Part shown: in pieces, positions 57,588 through 64,000 of the stretch
How positions within the stretch are numbered: position 1 is the stretch's first letter
Layout: every line of letters starts with the position of its first letter
Assembly (NCBI GenBank): GCA_963769745.1
Contig: CAVYNB010000026.1
Location: forward strand, 1 to 64,000
DNA from: JALORV01 sp963769745
GTDB taxonomy: Bacteria > Pseudomonadota > Gammaproteobacteria > Burkholderiales > Burkholderiaceae_F
Direction: 5' to 3'
Length of the DNA stretch: 64,000 bases
The notes under the pieces: generated by a model
Seen by the model: the letters and a program-made list of their open reading frames with translations, nothing else
The model's database searches: none
Told to the model about the DNA's origin: nothing
Translations under genes and position numbers: made by a program

Positions 57588-58295
57588 TCAGACTTCGAGC
57601 CACTCCTGGCGGATCAGTTTGTTGGCCTTCAGTTCTTCGGGCGTGCCATGAAACACCATGTGGCCGTGCCCCATAACGTACACCCGCTGCGAGATCTGCA
57701 TGGCGATCGCCAGCTTCTGCTCGATCAGCAGGATGGACACGCCCCGATCCCGCAGCTCGAGCAGGAACTTGCCCACCAGTTCGACGATCATCGGCGCCAG
57801 ACCTTCGGTCGGTTCGTCGATGATCACGAAATCCGGACCGCCCATCATGGTACGCGCCAGCGTCAGCATCTGCTGTTCGCCTCCGGACAGCACGCCAGCC
57901 TGTGTGCGCGCGCGTTCCCGCAGACGCGGGAAGAGCCGATAGACATCCACGTAGCTCCACTTCGCCGTCGTGCCGCGCTTGACGCCGAGCTTCAGGTTTT
58001 CCTCCACCGTGAGCGTCGGGAACACGTCGCGGCTTTCCGGCACATAGCCGATGCCGAGATGGGCGATCTCGAATGTCTTCAGTCGCGTCAGGTCGTGCGG
58101 TCCGTACTCGATCGTGCCGGTCGCATCGACCAGCCCCATGATCGCCTTGGCCGTGGTGGAGCGCCCCACCCCGTTGCGACCCAGCAGGCTGACGATCTCG
58201 CCATGACCGACTTCGAGGTCGACACCGTGCAGCACGTGGCTCTTGCCGTAGTAGGCCTGCAGGTTCTCGACACGAAGCATCGGGGCGCCGCTCAT
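57588..58295 (-). CDS. livF: Branched-chain amino acid-type ABC transporter ATPase LivF
   Basis: This 235-residue ATPase has signature LSGGEQQMLTLA, Walker B FVIIDEPTEGLAP and the H-loop region. The Walker A loop reads GRNGVGRSTT, with Arg45 replacing the invariant Lys. It overlaps livG by 4 bp. The substrate is probably an acid degraded by the neighbouring genes rather than leucine; that is inference. Confidence 0.93.
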   Translation of the reverse strand: MSGAPMLRVENLQAYYGKSHVLHGVDLEVGHGEIVSLLGRNGVGRSTTAKAIMGLVDATGTIEYGPHDLTRLKTFEIAHLGIGYVPESRDVFPTLTVEENLKLGVKRGTTAKWSYVDVYRLFPRLRERARTQAGVLSGGEQQMLTLARTMMGGPDFVIIDEPTEGLAPMIVELVGKFLLELRDRGVSILLIEQKLAIAMQISQRVYVMGHGHMVFHGTPEELKANKLIRQEWLEV

Positions 58296-59044
58296 GCGTG
58301 AGTTCCCTGCTGACCGAGGTAGGCTTCCTGGACCGCCGCGCTGGCCCGGATCTCGGCCGGAGGACCCGACGCGATCACCTTGCCATAGACGACGACCGTG
58401 ATGCGATCGGCCAGACCGAATACCACGCTCATGTCGTGTTCGACCATGACCAGCGTCTTGCCCTGAGTCACGTCGCGGATCAGCTCGACGGCCCGCTTGC
58501 TTTCGGCCCGGCTCATGCCCGCCGTCGGCTCGTCCAGCAGGATCACGCTCGCGCCGCCGGCGATCGTGATGCCGATTTCCAGTGCGCGCTGCTCGGCATA
58601 CGTAAGCAGGCCTGCCAGCGTGTCACGGCGGCGCTTCAGGCCGACGCGCTCGAGCAGGCTCTCGGCGCGCTCTTCGGCATCGGCGAGCTTGTTCACGTTC
58701 TTCCAGAAGGAATAGCGATGTCCCAGTGACCACAGCACCGCGCAGCGCAGGTTCTCGAACACCGACATGCGGTGAAAGAGGTTGGTGATCTGGAAGCTGC
58801 GCGCGAGCCCGAGCCGGTTGATCTCGAACGGCTTGCGACCCGTTATGGGCTGGCCATGCAGCCGGATGCTGCCCGCGGACGCGCCGAAGCGTCCGCTGAT
58901 CAGGTTGAAGAGAGTCGACTTGCCAGCCCCGTTCGGACCGATGATCGCGTGGCGCTCGCCGTCAGGAATGGCCAGGTCGATGCCACGGATGATCTCCGTC
59001 TTTCCGAAGCTCTTGTGCACGCCGGTCAGTTCGAGCGCATTCAT
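58292..59044 (-). CDS. livG: Branched-chain amino acid-type ABC transporter ATPase LivG
   Basis: This 250-residue ATPase has an intact Walker A (IIGPNGAGKSTLFNLISG), a LivG-type insertion with FHRMSVFENLRCAVLWSLGH, and Walker B SVILLDEPTAGMS. The signature motif is changed (LLTYAEQRALEIG in place of LSGGQ-like), common in LivG. The ATG at 59044 lies 4 nt after the GGGGG end of the dispersed repeat, which acts as the Shine-Dalgarno. Confidence 0.94.
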   Translation of the reverse strand: MNALELTGVHKSFGKTEIIRGIDLAIPDGERHAIIGPNGAGKSTLFNLISGRFGASAGSIRLHGQPITGRKPFEINRLGLARSFQITNLFHRMSVFENLRCAVLWSLGHRYSFWKNVNKLADAEERAESLLERVGLKRRRDTLAGLLTYAEQRALEIGITIAGGASVILLDEPTAGMSRAESKRAVELIRDVTQGKTLVMVEHDMSVVFGLADRITVVVYGKVIASGPPAEIRASAAVQEAYLGQQGTHA

Positions 59045-59047
59045 CGT

Positions 59048-59101
59048 GCCCCCTGGGCGCTGCGCGCCGCCCCCCCGAGGGGGAGCGAGCGCCTTCGGAG
59101 C
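59048..59101 (-). repeat. 54-bp dispersed repeat, copy 2
   Basis: This is the inverted-orientation copy of the element at 44937-44990, 51 of 54 identical, again directly upstream of a start codon (livG) and again providing its ribosome-binding site. A further 11-bp perfect hairpin (ACAGACAGTCC 59113-59123 with 59128-59138) lies just beyond it in the livM-livG gap. Confidence 0.85.
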
Positions 59102-59186
59102 TGAGGCCGGACACAGACAGTCCCTGCGGACTGTCTGTCGCCTGCCGAAGGACAGTGGCCTCCGGCCAATGGCGGCCGCGCGGCGC

Positions 59187-60488
59187 TCATGCCGGGTTGT
59201 CCCGGATCCAGTCTTCGATTTCGATCTGGATCTCGTCCCAGCAACGGGAGAAGTTGCGGCGGTAGTACTCGAAGGCCATGGCGCCGGCCAGCAGGACGAA
59301 GGCAGCCAGCACCCACGGGCCGGGAGTCGCGGTGTCCATCGGAATGCCGAAGAGCCACGTAACCGGCCCCTGCCCGGTATCAAGCGTGACGTGGTAGGTG
59401 AGCTCGATCAGCATGATGACGCCCAGGGTCATCGCAAGAGCCGTCAGCAGCACCCCGACGTACGGATCGCGCAGGCGCCTGAACTTGCGGAACTTCATCA
59501 CCCGCAGATTCATCAGCAGCAGGCTCGACAGTCCGCCCGGTGCGAACATCACGAGCCCGACAAAGAAGACACCGAGGTACAGCTGCCAGGCCTTCGTGTA
59601 CTCGGACAGCGCCACCGCAAAGAAAGTGAAGACGATCGCCCCGAGGATGGGGCCGAAGAAGAAACTCGCGCCGCCGATGAAGGCGGCAAGCAGCACGCCG
59701 CCCGAGCGCACGGCGCTGACATTCTCCGCGCTGACGATTTCGAAATTGATCGCGGTCAGGCCTCCGGCGATGCCGGCGAAGAAGCTCGACAGGATCAGCA
59801 TCAGCCAGCGCACGCGCTGCGTGTTGTAGCCGATGAACTCCGCACGCTCGGGGTTGTCGCGGACGGCATTGGCGATGCGTCCGAGCGGCGTCTGGGTCAG
59901 CGCGAACATCGCGACCATGCATGCGAAACACCAGAGTGCGATCAGGTAGTAGACCTGCACCTGCGGACCGAATGTCAGCGAGGGAAAGCCGAGCAACGGC
60001 GGACCTGCAGTGCGGTTGCCCGTGATCCCGCCTTCGCCGCCGAAAAACCCCGGGAACATCAGCGACGCTGCGAACACCATCTCGCCGATGCCGAGCGTGA
60101 TCATCGCGAACGGCGTACCCGCCTTGCGCGTGGTCAGATACCCGAAGATCACGCCGAACAGCGCGCCGGCAGCGCCCGCGATCAGCGGCAGCAGCGAAAT
60201 CGGCCAGTCGAGAGTGCCGGCCCCGATGCGGTTCATCGCATGGATCGCGAAGAATGCGCCGAGCCCGGAATACACCGCATGGCCGAAACTCAGCATCCCG
60301 CTCTGCCCCAGCAGCATGTTGTAGCTGAGCGCGAACACGATCATGATGCCCATCTGCGACATCAGCGTCAGCGCAAAGCCCTTGCTGAAAAACGCCGGCA
60401 ACAGCGCGAACAGCAGTGCGGTGAAGCCCCAGATGACCCAGCGGCCGAAGTTCAGCGGCCGGAACGTGAGTTCGCGCAGCTCGGTCAT
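59187..60488 (-). CDS. livM: ABC transporter permease LivM
   Basis: This 433-residue permease has about ten membrane helices and the LivM motifs LSYNMLLGQSGMLSFGHAVY and PFAMITLGIGEMVFA. The EAA-like cytosolic loop is LGRIANAVRDNPERAEFIGY. It ends with an unusual charged cytosolic tail after the last helix (CWDEIQIEIEDWIRDNPA). It follows livH by 73 bp. Confidence 0.93.
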   Translation of the reverse strand: MTELRELTFRPLNFGRWVIWGFTALLFALLPAFFSKGFALTLMSQMGIMIVFALSYNMLLGQSGMLSFGHAVYSGLGAFFAIHAMNRIGAGTLDWPISLLPLIAGAAGALFGVIFGYLTTRKAGTPFAMITLGIGEMVFAASLMFPGFFGGEGGITGNRTAGPPLLGFPSLTFGPQVQVYYLIALWCFACMVAMFALTQTPLGRIANAVRDNPERAEFIGYNTQRVRWLMLILSSFFAGIAGGLTAINFEIVSAENVSAVRSGGVLLAAFIGGASFFFGPILGAIVFTFFAVALSEYTKAWQLYLGVFFVGLVMFAPGGLSSLLLMNLRVMKFRKFRRLRDPYVGVLLTALAMTLGVIMLIELTYHVTLDTGQGPVTWLFGIPMDTATPGPWVLAAFVLLAGAMAFEYYRRNFSRCWDEIQIEIEDWIRDNPA

Positions 60489-60561
60489 GTCGGCCCTCTG
60501 CCGGCCACACGCACGACACCGGGGTCCGGCACAGCGTCATCACCGGGCAGGCGCATCATCC

Positions 60562-61518
60562 TCAGTCCTCGCGCGTGCCGAGCAGCCCCTTGGGGCGCAC
60601 GATCAGGATGACGACCAGCAACAGGTAAGGCAACACCGGGGCCACCTGAGACATCGTGAGTTTGAGCACCGGATAAAGTGCCGCGTCCGGCGCCAGTTCG
60701 AGGCCCAGCGCCGAGAGCAGCCGCAGCCCGGAGACATCCGACACCTTGCCGAAGCTCTCCAGCAGCCCGATCAGCAGCGCGGCCACAAACGCCCCGGCCA
60801 GCGAGCCCATCCCGCCGACGACGATCACCACGAAGACAATTGCCCCGACGGTGCCTGCCATCGCCGGCTCGGTGACGAACGCATTGCCACCGACGACGCC
60901 GGCCAGCCCGGCCAGCGCGGAGCCACCGCCGAAGACGAGCATGAAGACCCGGGGCACGTTGTGTCCCAGCGCCTCCACCTGCTGTGGGTGCGTCAGCGCC
61001 GCCTGGATCACGAGTCCAATGCGCGTGCGTGTCAGCAGTAGCCAGATCGCCGCCAGCATGCCGACCGCGATTGCCATCATGAACATCCGGTACTGGGGGA
61101 ACGTGATGCCGAGCGGCTGCAGCCAGGCGACCGGGCCATCGAGCTCGACCGGGACGCGGTAGGGAACCGCCGCGCGGCCCCAGATGACCTGGACGAGTTC
61201 GACGATGATGTACGACAGTCCGAAGGTGAACAGCAGCTCCGGAACGTGGCCCCACCGATGCACGCGCCGCAGTCCGAAGCGCTCGACCAGGGCGCCGAAG
61301 ATGAAGAGCAGCACCGGTGCGAGGACCAGCGCGGTCCAGAAGCCGAACCAGATGCTCAGCTGATAGGCCACATACGCACCGAGCATGTAGAAGCTGGCGT
61401 GCGCGAAGTTGAGCACCCCCATCATCGAGAAGATCAGCGTCAGCCCTGCAGCCAGCATGAACAGCAGCAGGCCGTAGCTCACGCCGTTGAGGGTCTGGCT
61501 GAGGGTCGCTTCGAGCAC
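60562..61518 (-). CDS. livH: ABC transporter permease LivH
   Basis: This 318-residue permease has about eight membrane helices, starting LNGVSYGLLLFMLAAGLTLI and including GVLNFAHASFYMLGAYVAY, the LivH hallmark, and VVIVVGGMGSLAGAFVAALL. It follows the binding-protein gene across a hairpin that may lower permease expression relative to the binding protein. Confidence 0.94.
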   Translation of the reverse strand: MLEATLSQTLNGVSYGLLLFMLAAGLTLIFSMMGVLNFAHASFYMLGAYVAYQLSIWFGFWTALVLAPVLLFIFGALVERFGLRRVHRWGHVPELLFTFGLSYIIVELVQVIWGRAAVPYRVPVELDGPVAWLQPLGITFPQYRMFMMAIAVGMLAAIWLLLTRTRIGLVIQAALTHPQQVEALGHNVPRVFMLVFGGGSALAGLAGVVGGNAFVTEPAMAGTVGAIVFVVIVVGGMGSLAGAFVAALLIGLLESFGKVSDVSGLRLLSALGLELAPDAALYPVLKLTMSQVAPVLPYLLLVVILIVRPKGLLGTRED

Positions 61519-61531
61519 TGAACGGAACCTG

Positions 61532-61561
61532 AAAAAGAACCGGCCCGGAAGTCCGGGCCGG
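61532..61561 (-). terminator. Hairpin between binding-protein gene and livH
   Basis: A 9-bp stem (CCGGCCCGG 61540-61548 with CCGGGCCGG 61553-61561, 4-nt loop) is followed on the minus strand by TTCTTTTTC. It looks like a partial intrinsic terminator that would give excess binding protein over permease, as is usual in ABC operons. Confidence 0.7.
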
Positions 61562-61585
61562 CGACGGTGACCTGGTTTTGAAACC

Positions 61586-62893
61586 TTACTGGGGACGTGC
61601 CGGGCGCTTCATCTGGCAGCTGGTCGGCTGCGATGCGACATAGGTCGGGTAGGCGGCCTCGGTCTTCCATGTGTAGCCGGTCTTCTCGACCTCGTTGCGG
61701 TTCGGTCCGCCGACCTTGGTCCACGACGCAATCCACAGCGGCTGCAGCAGCTGGTGGTCACTCGTGCGCATCTCGATCTCACCGTGCGGGGCCGTCAGCT
61801 TGATGCCCTCCATCGCGTAAGCCACCTTCAGCGGGTCGGTCGACTGCGCGCGCTTGATGCCTTCTGCGAGCAGCCGCAGCGAGGTGTAGGTCGACACGGC
61901 GTACCACTCCTCGTTGAAGCGCTTCTTGAACTCCTGCGCCACTTTCTCGTAGGGGTAGTCCGGCACGATGTTCGGGTGCCAGTAGGACACCTGCCGCAGG
62001 CGGTTCTCGCCCGCTGCTCCGATCGCCGTCGGCGTGCCGATGACGCCGGCGTAATAGGTGTAGAAATTGGCGTTCAGCCCGGCATCACGGGCCGCGCGCA
62101 TCAGCAGTGCAAGGTCGGGGCCCCAGTTGCCGGTGATGACGGTGTCGGCATTGGCGGCTCGCATCTTGGCGATGTACGGCGAGAAGTCGCGCACCTGGCC
62201 AAGCGGATGCAGGTCGTCGCCGACGATCTTTACGTCGGGCCGCTTCGCGGCGAGCAGTTCCTTGGCGACGCGCGAGACCTGCTGGCCATGCGAGTAGTTC
62301 TGGTTGATGAGAAAGACGTTCTTCACTTCCGGACGGTCCTTGATGAAGGCCGTCAGGGCTTCCATCTTCATGTCGGTGTTCGCATCGAACCGGAAGTGCC
62401 AGAAGCTGCACTTGCTGTTGGTCAGGTCCGGATCGACCGCCGCGAAGTTGAGAAACACCATCGCCTGGGCCGGATTGCGCTCGTTGTGCTTCTCGATCGC
62501 GTCGATCAGCGCCAGTGCCGCGCCGGAGCCCTGCCCCTGGACGACGAAACGAATGCCCTGGTCGATGACCTGCTTGAGCACGGTCAGCGTCTCCTGCGGC
62601 GAAGCCTTGTTGTCGAACGGCACGATCTCGAACTTCACGCCCGGTCCGGCGGCCTGCTGCGCGTTGAGCTGTTCGACCATGAACTGGAAGTGGCGCAGCA
62701 GGTTCGTGCCGACGCCGGCAAACGGCCCGGACAGCGGGTCGACGTAGGCAATCTTCACTGTCTGCGCGGCCAATGCCGGCGCGGGTGCCGCCTTGGAGGC
62801 GGGAGCGGCCTTGCCCTGCGCGAGCGCCACTGGACTGACCGCAGCAGCCAGCAATCCGGCCGCAACCCAGGCCAACGCGTGACGACGAATCAT
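61586..62893 (-). CDS. ABC transporter substrate-binding protein (Leu/Ile/Val-binding family)
   Basis: This 435-residue periplasmic binding protein has a signal peptide (about 1-25, VALAQG cleavage) and an Ala/Pro-rich linker before VKIAYVDPLSGPFAGVGTN. The type I periplasmic fold has DNKASPQETLTVLKQVIDQG and NYSHGQQVSRVAKELL. The subgroup is usually linked to aromatic or fatty-acid CoA genes rather than amino acids. It is the first gene of the transporter set. Confidence 0.9.
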   Translation of the reverse strand: MIRRHALAWVAAGLLAAAVSPVALAQGKAAPASKAAPAPALAAQTVKIAYVDPLSGPFAGVGTNLLRHFQFMVEQLNAQQAAGPGVKFEIVPFDNKASPQETLTVLKQVIDQGIRFVVQGQGSGAALALIDAIEKHNERNPAQAMVFLNFAAVDPDLTNSKCSFWHFRFDANTDMKMEALTAFIKDRPEVKNVFLINQNYSHGQQVSRVAKELLAAKRPDVKIVGDDLHPLGQVRDFSPYIAKMRAANADTVITGNWGPDLALLMRAARDAGLNANFYTYYAGVIGTPTAIGAAGENRLRQVSYWHPNIVPDYPYEKVAQEFKKRFNEEWYAVSTYTSLRLLAEGIKRAQSTDPLKVAYAMEGIKLTAPHGEIEMRTSDHQLLQPLWIASWTKVGGPNRNEVEKTGYTWKTEAAYPTYVASQPTSCQMKRPARPQ

Positions 62894-63003
62894 GGTGTGT
62901 CTCCTCAGATGGTCGCCGTTGGCTCGGCGATCCGGCGACGAACAATACTGGGCGGCATTGTGCCGGTAAAGCCGCAGCGCAATCAGGGTTTTCGCGCTGA
63001 TAC

Positions 63004-64000
63004 TTATGCGGTTGGTAGCTTGTACCCGGCGAACTGTTCGCGCAGACGAGTTTTCAGCATCTTTCCGGTGGCGCCCAGCGGTATCGCGTCGACAAAGGCC
63101 ACGTCGTCCGGGACCTGCCACTTGGCGACACGGCCCTCATAGTGCGCGAGCAGTTCCTCGCGCGTGACTTCGGCGTTCGGCTTCTTCATGACGATGAGCA
63201 GCGGTCGTTCGTCCCACTTGGGATGCGCGACCGCGATGCAGGCCGCCATGGCCACCGCCGGATGGGACACCGCGACATTCTCGATTTCGATTGAACTGAT
63301 CCACTCGCCGCCCGACTTGATGACATCCTTGCTGCGGTCGGTGATATGCATGTAGCCGTCGGCATCAATGGTCGCCACGTCGCCGGTCGGAAACCAGGCC
63401 TCGCCCGCCTCGTCGGTCTTCAGCGGGTTGCCGCTGTCGGACTTGTAGTACTCGCGCACGACCCACGGTCCGCGCACCAGCAGGTCGCCGAATGACGTGC
63501 CGTCCCACGGCAGGTCACCGCCGTCGTCGCCGACGATCTTCATGTCGACGCCATAGAGCACCCGCCCCTGCTTGTACTGCACCTTGACGCGTTCCTCGCC
63601 CGGCATTTCGAGGTGCTTCTGCTTGAAGGTGCACGATGTGCCGAGCGGACTCATCTCGGTCATGCCCCAGGCGTGCAGCACGTGCACACCGTACTTGTCC
63701 TGGAAGAGCTTGATCATCGCCGGCGGGCAGGCGGAACCGCCGATCACGGTCCGGTTCATGGTGGAAAACCGCAGGCCGTTGGCCTCGGTGTGCGCCAGCA
63801 GTCCCTGCCACACGGTCGGCACGCCGGCCGAGCAGGTCACTCGCTCGGACTCGAACAGGTCATACAGCGACTTGCCGTCGAGGTGCGGTCCGGGGAAGAC
63901 CATCTTGCAGCCGACCATGGGCGCCACATACGGCAATCCCCAGGCATTGACGTGGAACATCGGCACCACCGGGAGGATCACGTCGCGCGCCGAGACATTC
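63004..64000 (-). CDS. Fatty-acid/AMP-dependent CoA ligase, C-terminal part (cut by window end)
   Basis: The frame is open to the window edge, so the N-terminus is missing. Visible ANL-superfamily motifs are HAWGMTEMSPLGT (A5), TGDVATIDADGYMHITDRSK (A7/A8), DVIKSGGEWISSIEIEN and LGATGKMLKTRLR, which holds the catalytic Lys (A10). It activates a carboxylic acid to its CoA thioester through an acyl-adenylate. The pattern fits the medium/long-chain FadD-like group. It would feed the FadB-like and acyl-CoA dehydrogenase enzymes downstream. Confidence 0.92.
   Translation of the reverse strand, partial: NVSARDVILPVVPMFHVNAWGLPYVAPMVGCKMVFPGPHLDGKSLYDLFESERVTCSAGVPTVWQGLLAHTEANGLRFSTMNRTVIGGSACPPAMIKLFQDKYGVHVLHAWGMTEMSPLGTSCTFKQKHLEMPGEERVKVQYKQGRVLYGVDMKIVGDDGGDLPWDGTSFGDLLVRGPWVVREYYKSDSGNPLKTDEAGEAWFPTGDVATIDADGYMHITDRSKDVIKSGGEWISSIEIENVAVSHPAVAMAACIAVAHPKWDERPLLIVMKKPNAEVTREELLAHYEGRVAKWQVPDDVAFVDAIPLGATGKMLKTRLREQFAGYKLPTA

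Noticed and set aside
55534..57651. 705-codon plus-strand open frame opposite the FadB-like gene
   Set aside because: It mirrors the conserved bifunctional beta-oxidation gene and has a His/Arg/Asp-rich composition typical of an antisense shadow.

Overview
The window looks like the chromosome of a high-GC betaproteobacterium, most likely Burkholderiales or a close relative. This rests on gene order: rpoE-rseA-rseB-mucD-lepA-lepB-rnc-era-recO-pdxJ-acpS-nagZ, followed by the fab/plsX/rpmF cluster, is a typical betaproteobacterial arrangement. No rRNA, tRNA or CRISPR array was seen. The family or genus cannot be fixed from the sequence alone.

Positions 1-8498 are accessory. They hold a BrnT/BrnA toxin-antitoxin pair with an 11-bp direct-repeat operator over its promoter, a VOC-family gene remnant, and a minus-strand module. 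The module contains an 84-codon ORF with a perfect Shine-Dalgarno, a giant protein (1449 codons, probably nearer 1590 if two suspected frameshifts are repaired) and a 324-residue coiled-coil protein joined to it by a 4-bp overlap. The giant protein carries a recognisable tyrosine-recombinase active site in its C-terminal third. Upstream of the module are a 16-bp perfect hairpin, about three tandem 60-bp repeats, and an orphan AT-rich promoter/palindrome that ends at the 3' end of nagZ. This is the best candidate for an undescribed mobile or defence-associated system.

Positions 8499-27213 (minus strand) are housekeeping: peptidoglycan recycling, holo-ACP synthase, pyridoxine synthesis, DNA repair, ribosome/RNA enzymes, signal peptidase, LepA, the envelope-stress sigma-E regulon (rpoE, rseA, rseB, mucD), and fatty-acid/phospholipid synthesis (fabF, acpP, fabG, fabD, fabH, plsX) with rpmF and yceD. 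Positions 27268-36553 hold maf, a methyltransferase, a Rieske protein, a phosphatase and rluC, then divergent rne, moaA and moeA.

Positions 36571-46558 hold an aldehyde dehydrogenase, a CNT nucleoside transporter, tatD, a PilZ protein, holB-tmk-mltG, ygfZ and small conserved genes. Positions 46142-64000 are a largely minus-strand catabolic block: acyl-CoA ligase (cut by the window end), Liv-type ABC importer (binding protein, LivH, LivM, LivG, LivF), FadB-like bifunctional enzyme, acyl-CoA dehydrogenase, SDRs, a CurA-like reductase, an alpha/beta hydrolase, an M16 protease and a thioesterase. Together these would import an organic acid, activate it to a CoA thioester and beta-oxidise it.

A window-wide oddity is that at least ten conserved genes are broken by one-base frameshifts, mostly +1, with both halves otherwise intact. 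Sequencing or assembly indels are the simplest explanation, so these genes are annotated as single loci with the shift noted.
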